A stretch of 64,000 bases of DNA, taken from the NCBI GenBank assembly GCA_022013695.1, contig JAKLPS010000027.1, positions 1-64,000 on the forward strand. The letters run 5' to 3'. The notes beneath the pieces were generated by a model. The model was not told the origin of the DNA, did not search any database, and saw only the letters and a list, made by a program, of their open reading frames with translations. The position numbers and the translations under genes were made by a program. Below are positions 8,385 through 15,631 of the stretch, in pieces; the first letter of the stretch is position 1; every line of letters begins with the position of its first letter. This DNA comes from Weeksellaceae bacterium (GTDB lineage: Bacteria > Bacteroidota > Bacteroidia > Flavobacteriales > Weeksellaceae).

Positions 8385-10379
8385 TTAATTCTGGAGTTCC
8401 AAATATATTCGTTGATTTTTACCAATGTAAGAGCCTTCCGCGGGAAATTGTCCTTTAATCTTTCCAACGCCTTTATAATCAACACGGTAACCCAAATTTT
8501 CCAGCTGCGGAATGACATTTTTCCCAATCATTCCCACGACGTTTGGCATCGAATCTCTTTTGACAGTGAGTTTCACATTTGGTTCCACCATTTTGTTGAG
8601 GTTCACTTTATGCTCCACCAACATTTCTTTTTCCACGTTCAAAGGTGTTTTCAGGAAAGTTTTTCCCGCGATTTCTTTGAAAACCGGTGCCGAAACCGAT
8701 CCTCCATAAAATCCCTTGGACGTATCCGGCTGATTGACGACTACGATACACGTATATTTCGGATTGTCGGAAGGATAAAAACCCGCAAACGAAGCCTGAT
8801 AGCGCATCGGGCCGGGCAGCCAATATAAAATTCGCGCCGTACCAGTTTTGCCGGCAATTTTCAGATTCGGGGTATAGATGCTTTTCGCCGTTCCTTTCTC
8901 TACAGCTTTGGTTAGCGCACTAGTCATCATTTCGATGGCTTTGTCGGACGCCATTTTCTTCACCATCACTTCCGGTTTTGCTTCATACAGAATATTTCCG
9001 TCTTTCATTATTTTATCGATGAAAAGCGGCTTTACCATCTTCCCCTTGTTGGCAATGCCGTTGTAGAAAGTCACGAGCTGCAGCAGCGGAAAACTCGATG
9101 AATAGCCGTAAGCCAATGATGCCAAAGTGGCTCTGTTCCATCGTTTGCTTTGAGGCGTCTGGATCGAGGGTTTTGCAATTCCGGGCAATTCGATCTGCAT
9201 TTTGTCAAACATTTTCCAACGTTTCAAATGGTCGATGAAAACTTCCGGCTTGTCGGCATAATGCGTTGTAATGAGCTTCGCTGCGCCTACGTTGCTGGAT
9301 TTTGCCAAAACATCGCTCACGTCATAAGTCCCGCCGCCGTGGCCATCGGAAATCCGCTGTCCGGCATAAGTCCACACGCCGTTTCCGATGTTGACTTTCG
9401 TATTTTCATCAATAAAACCATCGTCCATCGCGGCTAAAAGGGAAACTGTTTTGAAGGTGGAACCAGGTTCCTGAGCGTCTTTTACGGTGTAATTGTATGC
9501 ATCGACATACATCCCCGGTTCGGTTCTTCGTAAATTGACCATTGCGCGGACTTTACCGGTTTGCACTTCCATCACGACAACGCTTCCGTGATCGGCGTCA
9601 AATTTGATCAGTTGATTTTCCAAGGCCGTATGCGCAATATCCTGAATCCTGAGATCCAAGGTGGTGTAAACATCCTTCCCGTCAACAGGCTCGCGAACCT
9701 TCCAGTAATCGATCGGTTTCCATTGGGTTGCGTTGATTCTCTGTTCCAGCCTTTTCCCGTCTATGCCCGTCAGGTATTTGCTGAAGGCGCCTTCCAGCCC
9801 CGATTTGGATTCGCCGTTGTCTGCGCCGATGGTGCCGGAACCGATCTGAATGGTGGCCAATTCTCTGTGAAAATTTCTTTCGACGATGAAACCGCCTTTG
9901 TTCTTGCCTTTTTTGAAGATCGGAAATTTCCTTATTCTATCGTACTCATCGAAGTCCAGACCTCTTGCTAAAAGGTAATATTGATTATTTTTTTGGTTCT
10001 GAGCATCCAGTTTTGCGCGGAAATAGCTTCTCGGCTTGTCGAACATTTTGCTGAGAGAATCCGTCAGTGCTGCAATATTGTTGGTGTAGATAGTATCTCT
10101 CATCGATTTGAAATCCAGATAGATATCGTAGCGCATCACGGTGGTGGCCAAGATGGATCCGTCCGAAGCATAGAGATTTCCGCGGGCGGCTTTCAGAGTG
10201 GCTTCGCGATAGTTTTTGCTGATATAATTGTCTTCAAACTCCTTCACATTGGTGTTTTGGAGCACTAAAATTCTTGTTAAAAAAACCGCAAACAAAATGA
10301 AGGCTCCGAGCACAAAAAGGTAGCCCCACTTGAGTGCGTTGGCGCGTTTCTTTTGGTAATCGTTATTCGGACTTCTCAT
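8385..10379 (-). CDS. ftsI: Division transpeptidase FtsI (PBP3) with PASTA domain
   Basis: Class B penicillin-binding protein that crosslinks septal peptidoglycan. One membrane anchor at about residues 17-35, a dimerisation domain, then the transpeptidase with active-site STFK (PGSTFKTVS), SSN (KSSNVGAAK) and KTGT (AGKTGTARI). The last about 60 residues (MPNVVGMIGKNV...) form a PASTA domain, unlike E. coli FtsI but normal for this phylum. The start overlaps the ftsL end by 17 bases. Penicillin is the class inhibitor; nothing suggests altered active-site residues. Confidence 0.94.
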   Translation of the reverse strand: MRSPNNDYQKKRANALKWGYLFVLGAFILFAVFLTRILVLQNTNVKEFEDNYISKNYREATLKAARGNLYASDGSILATTVMRYDIYLDFKSMRDTIYTNNIAALTDSLSKMFDKPRSYFRAKLDAQNQKNNQYYLLARGLDFDEYDRIRKFPIFKKGKNKGGFIVERNFHRELATIQIGSGTIGADNGESKSGLEGAFSKYLTGIDGKRLEQRINATQWKPIDYWKVREPVDGKDVYTTLDLRIQDIAHTALENQLIKFDADHGSVVVMEVQTGKVRAMVNLRRTEPGMYVDAYNYTVKDAQEPGSTFKTVSLLAAMDDGFIDENTKVNIGNGVWTYAGQRISDGHGGGTYDVSDVLAKSSNVGAAKLITTHYADKPEVFIDHLKRWKMFDKMQIELPGIAKPSIQTPQSKRWNRATLASLAYGYSSSFPLLQLVTFYNGIANKGKMVKPLFIDKIMKDGNILYEAKPEVMVKKMASDKAIEMMTSALTKAVEKGTAKSIYTPNLKIAGKTGTARILYWLPGPMRYQASFAGFYPSDNPKYTCIVVVNQPDTSKGFYGGSVSAPVFKEIAGKTFLKTPLNVEKEMLVEHKVNLNKMVEPNVKLTVKRDSMPNVVGMIGKNVIPQLENLGYRVDYKGVGKIKGQFPAEGSYIGKNQRIYLELQN

Positions 10380-10725
10380 CGGTACTGTCTGGTTTTATCA
10401 ATAATTTGAGCGGATGGCTGTCTAAGCTCACGAGTGAATCCTGCACCATTTCTTTTCCCAGCTCAGATTCCATTCTTATTTTTATCAGCCTGCTTTGTGC
10501 GTAGGCATTTCGGGATTTGTATTCTTCTGTTTCTTCTTTCAGCTTGTTGATACGCTCTATTTTGGTGTTCACGTGGTGATTGGTGTAGATCATTATCAGC
10601 AACAGTCCGAAAATGAAAAGGAAATACTTATAATGTGCTCTTACCTCATCACGGTTAAGAAAATTCCCCTTTATGATGTCCATAAAAGTGAGTTTTTTCT
10701 GTTTGCTTTGAGTTAATTTTGCCAT
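10363..10725 (-). CDS. ftsL: FtsL-like division protein
   Basis: 120 residues: basic cytoplasmic head (MAKLTQSKQKK), a single membrane segment at about 33-51 (YFLFIFGLLLIMIYTNHHV), then a predicted coiled coil (KIERINKLKEETEEYKSRNA). This topology, the size and the place between rsmH and ftsI identify it as the FtsL-type subunit that recruits FtsW/FtsI; sequence identity to proteobacterial FtsL would be low. The 3' end overlaps ftsI. Confidence 0.8.
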   Translation of the reverse strand: MAKLTQSKQKKLTFMDIIKGNFLNRDEVRAHYKYFLFIFGLLLIMIYTNHHVNTKIERINKLKEETEEYKSRNAYAQSRLIKIRMESELGKEMVQDSLVSLDSHPLKLLIKPDSTDEKSE

Positions 10726-10738
10726 TTTTTGGTTGTTT

Positions 10739-10750
10739 GTTGTCGGTTGA
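10739..10750 (+). repeat. 12-base repeat GTTGTCGGTTGA upstream of ftsL
   Basis: Exact copy of the word in murG (2054-2065) and upstream of rsmH's end of mraZ (11709-11720). Flanking bases include two ATCATCAACTA words at about 10774-10797, making the rsmH-ftsL spacer repeat-rich. Confidence 0.6.
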
Positions 10751-10794
10751 TAGATTTAGAATTTCTCCAACAATCATCAACTAAAAATCATCAA

Positions 10795-11688
10795 CTATAA
10801 TTTTGTTCCTATTCTCATTTTTGCGCTTCTTGCGCGTGAGTTTTCTTCAATTTCTTTATCATCGGGGACGGTTGCTTTTGTTTTCAGTAGTTCAAAAGTT
10901 TTTTTATAATTCCCGTAGATATCACGCTTGGGTTCGCCCTCGAACATTCCGTTTTTCAGAAATCTTTTTACCAATCGGTCTTCCAAAGAATGGTAGGAAA
11001 TCACTACCAATCGGCTCTCCGGTTTCAAAACTTTATAGGACTGAATTAATAACTCTTTCAATGCCTCCAATTCCTGATTCACTTCAATTCTTATCGCCTG
11101 AAAAATCTGAGCGAAGAATTTATTTTGTTTGAAAGCCGGGATGTAGCTGAAAAGTGATTTCAAATCATCCGTCGTATTGATTTTTTTAGTTTTTCTGTGA
11201 TGAACGATTTCTCTGGCCAACTTTCTGGATTCTCTTAATTCGCCATAATTGTATAGCACATTGGCCAAATCTTCCTCCTCATATTCATTGATGATTTTCT
11301 TAGCATCTATATTTTGCCTCACATTCATTCTCATATCCAAAGGCGCATTGCTTCGGATAGAAAATCCGCGCTGAGCCTCATCAAATTGATGCGAAGAAAC
11401 ACCCAAATCGGCCAAAATTCCATCCACGCTCGTGACGCCGTAAGCCAATAACGAATTCTCCAAAAACCTGAAATTCTGATTGATAAGCGTGAATCTGGGG
11501 TCATCAATATTGTTTTTCAGAGCATCCAAATCCTGATCGAAGGCGTATAACTTTCCTTTGTCCGAAAGCCTGCTGAGAATCTCCCGGGAATGCCCGCCAC
11601 CGCCGAATGTGCAATCCACATAGATCCCGTCTGGATTGGTAACCAAACCGTCGACACTCTGCTGCAGCAAGACCGGATTGTGATACAT
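10795..11688 (-). CDS. rsmH: 16S rRNA (cytosine1402-N4)-methyltransferase RsmH
   Basis: Methylates the exocyclic amine of C1402 in the ribosomal P site. VDCTFGGGGHSREIL near residue 24 is the SAM-binding motif, and GILADLGVSSHQFDEAQRGFS is the RsmH signature. VISYHSLEDRLVKRFL and the terminal SRARSAKMRIG are also family-specific. Length 297 is normal. Usual second gene of the dcw cluster, 44 bases after mraZ. Confidence 0.95.
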   Translation of the reverse strand: MYHNPVLLQQSVDGLVTNPDGIYVDCTFGGGGHSREILSRLSDKGKLYAFDQDLDALKNNIDDPRFTLINQNFRFLENSLLAYGVTSVDGILADLGVSSHQFDEAQRGFSIRSNAPLDMRMNVRQNIDAKKIINEYEEEDLANVLYNYGELRESRKLAREIVHHRKTKKINTTDDLKSLFSYIPAFKQNKFFAQIFQAIRIEVNQELEALKELLIQSYKVLKPESRLVVISYHSLEDRLVKRFLKNGMFEGEPKRDIYGNYKKTFELLKTKATVPDDKEIEENSRARSAKMRIGTKL

Positions 11689-11708
11689 ATTTTAGGTTTT
11701 AGTTGATC

Positions 11709-11720
11709 GTTGTCGGTTGA
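11709..11720 (+). repeat. 12-base repeat GTTGTCGGTTGA between rsmH and mraZ
   Basis: Third exact copy of the word seen in murG and upstream of ftsL. It lies in the 44-base spacer between the two genes. Confidence 0.6.
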
Positions 11721-11732
11721 CAGCTCTTTTCT

Positions 11733-12200
11733 TTATTCTTGGTTCGTAGAATCTAAATTTCCCATCACATCTTCGGCGAGATTTGCAAAATCCATTTCGC
11801 TTACCACGATGACTTGTTCGTAGGATTCTTTATCCCAAATTTCAAACAATTCGCCGGCGCTTGTAATCACGATTTCCTTGTTGAGGTTCGCATACTGCGT
11901 CAGATCTTTGCTGATTTGTAAACGACCCACATTGTCCATTTCCACTGTTTTCACCCCGGCGGTAAACATTCTGACGAAGTCTGCGTTTTTCTTTACAAAA
12001 CGATTCAGCGCATTAATCTTTTCCATTAATTGGTCCCAGGGCGCCATCGGATAGACTTCCAGACATTTTTGGAACACCGATCGCTTGACGATAAATGGTT
12101 GATCGGCAAAATTTTCCATCTGCTTCGTAAGCGAAGCAGGTAGCTTGATGCGCCCTTTGTCATCAATCTTGCACTCGTATGTCCCAATGAAGTTTTTCAT
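11733..12200 (-). CDS. mraZ: Cell-division regulator MraZ
   Basis: DNA-binding protein of the SpoVT/AbrB-like double-barrel fold that represses the dcw promoter. Two tandem domains are visible: GTYECKIDDKGRIKLPASL at 4-22 and VKTVEMDNVGRLQISKDL in the second half; both show the D-x-x-G-R core. I start at 12200 (MKNFIGTYE), not ten codons upstream, because a -7 box (12207-12214) lies across the upstream codons. 155 residues. It probably regulates itself through the GTGG repeats at 12221-12250. Confidence 0.94.
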   Translation of the reverse strand: MKNFIGTYECKIDDKGRIKLPASLTKQMENFADQPFIVKRSVFQKCLEVYPMAPWDQLMEKINALNRFVKKNADFVRMFTAGVKTVEMDNVGRLQISKDLTQYANLNKEIVITSAGELFEIWDKESYEQVIVVSEMDFANLAEDVMGNLDSTNQE

Positions 12201-12206
12201 TTGGAG

Positions 12207-12214
12207 CAAATTTA
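12207..12214 (-). promoter_or_regulatory. -7 promoter box of the dcw cluster
   Basis: TAAATTTG on the minus strand fits the Bacteroidota consensus TAnnTTTG and lies six bases before the mraZ ATG. No good -33 TTTG at 19-21 bases is seen; the region instead holds the MraZ repeats. Confidence 0.55.
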
Positions 12215-12220
12215 TATAAA

Positions 12221-12250
12221 ATTTTACCACATTTTACCACTTTTGCCCAC
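12221..12250 (-). promoter_or_regulatory. MraZ operator: three 10-base GTGG repeats
   Basis: On the minus strand three units start with GTGG at exact 10-base intervals: GTGGGCAAAA, GTGGTAAAAT, GTGGTAAAAT. MraZ of E. coli is known to bind TGGGN repeats spaced by five bases, the same period. The array begins 7 bases upstream of the -7 box, so bound MraZ would cover the promoter. Confidence 0.75.
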
Positions 12251-12434
12251 AATTATACTTAATGTTTATAACTTTTTGATTTCATCCCGTTCTTGGATAA
12301 TGATTTGATTTAAAAACAATTGAAGGATGATTATATAAAGACCTATTGTAAAGCTTTTTCATTTTTTTGTTACAGGAAATGGTTTGATAGTATCGATCAA
12401 AATTATCCAATCTTATTAGCAAAAAATCAAAGCA

Positions 12435-12442
12435 TATCTTTG
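12435..12442 (+). promoter_or_regulatory. -7 box of the nitroreductase gene
   Basis: TATCTTTG, a perfect TAnnTTTG, four bases before the ATG at 12447. The spacing implies transcription starting at or next to the start codon. Confidence 0.55.
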
Positions 12443-12446
12443 TATG

Positions 12447-13073
12447 ATGAATTATTTAGACGCGCTACAGTGGCGATATTCGGCGAAAAAGTTTAATAAG
12501 AGAAAAATCCCAGCAGAGAAATTATGGAATATTCTGGAAGCGGGCCGACTTTCTGTGAGCTCCTTGGGACTGCAACCTTATCACCTTTTGGTGGTTGAAA
12601 ATGAGGAAACGATTCAGAAGTTGGTACCGGCATTTTACAATTCCTCGCAAATCGCCACGTGTTCGCACTTGATTGCCCTTGTGTCAAAAACTCATATTAA
12701 TAAGGCGTACGTCGACAGCTACTTCAGCAATATTATTAACGAGCGTGGCGTCACCTTGGAACAATTGTCCGCTTTTAGAAACAACATCAACTTGCTTTTG
12801 GAGACTCAGACGGAGAAAGAAATGGAAAATTGGTCGGCGAAACAGAGTTACATCGTCCTTGGCTCTTTGATAATGGCAGCAGCACTGGAACAGATCGACA
12901 GTTGCCCTATGGAAGGTTTCAAAGCCGACCTCTTGGAAGAGTTTTTGGAAGTTGATAAGAAAAGCGAAAAGATTACCGTTGTTCTGGCCCTGGGCTATCG
13001 CGCGGCAGACGATCATTTTCAAAACTTCAAAAAAGTGAGAAAACCTGCGGATAAATTCATCAAATTTCTGTAA
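12447..13073 (+). CDS. NAD(P)H-dependent nitroreductase family protein
   Basis: FMN enzyme of the NfsB/dihydropteridine reductase type, expected to reduce nitro groups or quinones with NAD(P)H. WRYSAKKFNKRKIP near residue 10 is the family's FMN-phosphate binding start, SSLGLQPYHLLVV follows, and GSLIMAAALEQIDSCPMEGF near residue 150 is typical. Two adjacent ATGs are possible (12444, 12447); I choose the second because the -7 box ends at 12442 and the four-base spacing then matches that of dnaB. The substrate cannot be read from sequence. nadB follows after 28 bases. Confidence 0.85.
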   Translation: MNYLDALQWRYSAKKFNKRKIPAEKLWNILEAGRLSVSSLGLQPYHLLVVENEETIQKLVPAFYNSSQIATCSHLIALVSKTHINKAYVDSYFSNIINERGVTLEQLSAFRNNINLLLETQTEKEMENWSAKQSYIVLGSLIMAAALEQIDSCPMEGFKADLLEEFLEVDKKSEKITVVLALGYRAADDHFQNFKKVRKPADKFIKFL

Positions 13074-13101
13074 TTTTAATCTTTCAATTTCATAATATAT
13101 A

Positions 13102-14700
13102 ATGATAAAAACAGACGTTCTCGTCATCGGTTCCGGAATCTCAGGCTTGTCTTATGCCATCAAGATTTCCGAACAATTGCCGGAGACAAAGATCATCATC
13201 GTGACCAAAGCCAACGAAGATGAAAGCAACACCAAATATGCACAAGGTGGCCTGGCAGTGGTTACAGATTTCACCAAAGATAATTTCCAAAAACATATAG
13301 ACGACACACTGCGGGCAGGAGACTACATCAATAATCCCGACATTGTGCGAATGGTGGTGGAAGAAGCACCGCTACGATTCCAGGAAATCGTGGAATGGGG
13401 CGCCAAATTCGATCAGGAAAAAGGCCGATATGCCCTTGGAAGAGAAGGAGGACATACGGAAAACCGAATTGTACATCACAAAGACATCACAGGTTTTGAG
13501 ATCGAAAGAGCACTGCTGGAAACCGTAAAAAACTCTCCGAATATCGAATTGCTGGCACACCATTATGTCATCGATCTCATTACCCAGCACCACGTTCCCA
13601 ATAAAGAATTCGATAAAGAAAACCTCGACTGCTACGGGGCTTATATCCTAGATGAGAAGAACAAAAAAATAAAAAAAATAACGGCCAAAATTACTTTGGT
13701 TGCGACGGGCGGCGCAGGCCACGTGTACAGAAACACGACCAATCCCATTATTGCCACTGGAGACGGAATCGCCTTCGTTCACAGAGCGCACGGCAAGGTT
13801 TCCAATATGCAATACTACCAGTTCCACCCGACGGCGATGTACTCCAAAAGAGAGGGAATGCTCTTCCTGATTTCGGAAGCCGTGCGCGGCGATGGGGCGA
13901 AATTGAGAACCAAATCCGGAAAGCGCTTTATGCACAAGTATGACGAGCGAGAAGAACTGGCTTCCCGAGATATCGTTGCAAGAGCAATAGACAATGAACT
14001 GAAGATCAGCGGAGACAGCTATGTTGGCTTGGACTGCCGCGAAATGGACAAGGAAAAATTCATCCATCACTTCCCAAATATTTATCAAAAATGCCTAGAT
14101 GAGGGCATAGATCCGATGAAAGAACCGATTCCCGTGGTGCCGGCTTGCCATTATTTGATGGGCGGAATTGAAATTGACAGAGATGGGCAGTCGTCCATCA
14201 AAAATCTGTTTGCAGTGGGCGAATGTACCAATTCCGGACTTCACGGCGCCAATCGGTTGGCGTCCAATTCATTATTAGAAGGTTTGGTTTTTGGGCATAA
14301 TGCAGCCATGAAAACAGTCGAACTTTTAAAAGAAAACGATTTTAATTTTGATGACCTGAAGGCTGTCCCGGAATGGAATGACGAAGGGATGAAAATGATG
14401 GACGAAATGGTTCTGATAACGTACCTCCGAAAACAACTTCAGGAAATGATGAGCGATTTGGTCGCGATTGTGAGAAGCAATGCGAGACTGGAACTCGCGA
14501 AGAAAAAACAGCGCGAAATCTATGAAGCGGTAACTGAACTTTATAACTATTCCATCCTTTCGCCACAGCTTTCGGAATTGAGGAATCTTGTGAATGTTTC
14601 TTATTTGATTATCAAACAGTCGCTCGAAATGAAAGAAAATAAAGGCGCATTTTATAATAAGGATTTGGCCACGAAACCATTATTGATCAAAGAAAATTAA
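13102..14700 (+). CDS. nadB: L-aspartate oxidase NadB
   Basis: FAD enzyme that oxidises L-aspartate to iminoaspartate, the first step of de novo NAD synthesis. DVLVIGSGISGLSYA at residues 5-19 binds FAD; YAQGGLAVV, the active-site HPTAMY and GLHGANRLASNSLLEGLVFG are characteristic of NadB rather than succinate dehydrogenase. 532 residues, usual length. Seven bases separate it from nadC, so the two are one transcript; nadA is not in the window. Confidence 0.95.
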   Translation: MIKTDVLVIGSGISGLSYAIKISEQLPETKIIIVTKANEDESNTKYAQGGLAVVTDFTKDNFQKHIDDTLRAGDYINNPDIVRMVVEEAPLRFQEIVEWGAKFDQEKGRYALGREGGHTENRIVHHKDITGFEIERALLETVKNSPNIELLAHHYVIDLITQHHVPNKEFDKENLDCYGAYILDEKNKKIKKITAKITLVATGGAGHVYRNTTNPIIATGDGIAFVHRAHGKVSNMQYYQFHPTAMYSKREGMLFLISEAVRGDGAKLRTKSGKRFMHKYDEREELASRDIVARAIDNELKISGDSYVGLDCREMDKEKFIHHFPNIYQKCLDEGIDPMKEPIPVVPACHYLMGGIEIDRDGQSSIKNLFAVGECTNSGLHGANRLASNSLLEGLVFGHNAAMKTVELLKENDFNFDDLKAVPEWNDEGMKMMDEMVLITYLRKQLQEMMSDLVAIVRSNARLELAKKKQREIYEAVTELYNYSILSPQLSELRNLVNVSYLIIKQSLEMKENKGAFYNKDLATKPLLIKEN

Positions 14701-14707
14701 ACACCAA

Positions 14708-15571
14708 ATGAAGAGACCCGCCTACGCCAGCGACAAAGTCCTGAAAGAATTCATCAAAACAGCTTTGGAAGAAGATATCCAGAGCGGTGACCATTCTACG
14801 CTTTCCACCATTCCAAAAGCCCTGGAGCAAAAGGCACAGCTTATTGTAAAAGAAGATTGCATCCTTGCGGGAGTAGAATTGGCAGAAATTATTTTTAAAT
14901 TTTTTGACAAAAATCTGAAAGTAGAAGTGTTCATTAAAGATGGAGAATCGGCTAAAAAGGGTGACATCGCTTTTATTGTTTCAGGAAAAGCAAGATCAAT
15001 TCTTTCCACAGAAAGATTGGTTCTCAACTGTATGCAAAGGATGAGTGGCATCGCAACGATGACGCACGATTGGAACTCCCGATTGATCGGCACCAAAACA
15101 AAACTTCTGGACACCAGAAAAACCACGCCCAATTTCCGCGTGTGCGAAAAATGGGCGGTTGCCATCGGCGGAGGAACCAATCACAGATTCGGATTGTACG
15201 ATATGATAATGCTGAAGGACAACCACATCGATTACAACGGAAGCATTACCAATGCTGTGAAAATGGCCAGAGATTACAACAAAAAAAACAAGCTAAAACT
15301 TAAGATCGAGGTCGAAACGAGGAGTCTCGATGAAGTAATAGAAGCCGTAAAATCGGGCGCAGACAGAATTATGTTTGACAATATGACTATTGCAACGATG
15401 GCTGACGCCGTAAAAATAGTGAATAAGAAAGCAGAAACCGAAGCATCGGGTGGCATTACAAGGGATATGTTAAATTTGGTGGCGAAAACAGGTGTAGATT
15501 TTATCTCTGCAGGCGCATTGACCCATTCTTCCAGCAATATCGATCTGAGTCTCAAGGCTTTAAAGATTTAA
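14708..15571 (+). CDS. nadC: Nicotinate-nucleotide pyrophosphorylase NadC
   Basis: Quinolinate phosphoribosyltransferase making nicotinate mononucleotide from quinolinate and PRPP. ALEEDIQSGDHST near the N-terminus, NCMQRMSGIAT, LDTRKTTPNFR and LKDNHIDYNGS are the classic motifs; EASGGITRDML is the C-terminal phosphate-binding loop. 287 residues. Second gene of the nadBC pair. Confidence 0.95.
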   Translation: MKRPAYASDKVLKEFIKTALEEDIQSGDHSTLSTIPKALEQKAQLIVKEDCILAGVELAEIIFKFFDKNLKVEVFIKDGESAKKGDIAFIVSGKARSILSTERLVLNCMQRMSGIATMTHDWNSRLIGTKTKLLDTRKTTPNFRVCEKWAVAIGGGTNHRFGLYDMIMLKDNHIDYNGSITNAVKMARDYNKKNKLKLKIEVETRSLDEVIEAVKSGADRIMFDNMTIATMADAVKIVNKKAETEASGGITRDMLNLVAKTGVDFISAGALTHSSSNIDLSLKALKI

Positions 15572-15631
15572 CATTCTATTAACAGATTCTGATTATTTTT
15601 TTAAGACTTTTGCGACATAAATCTTAAAAGA

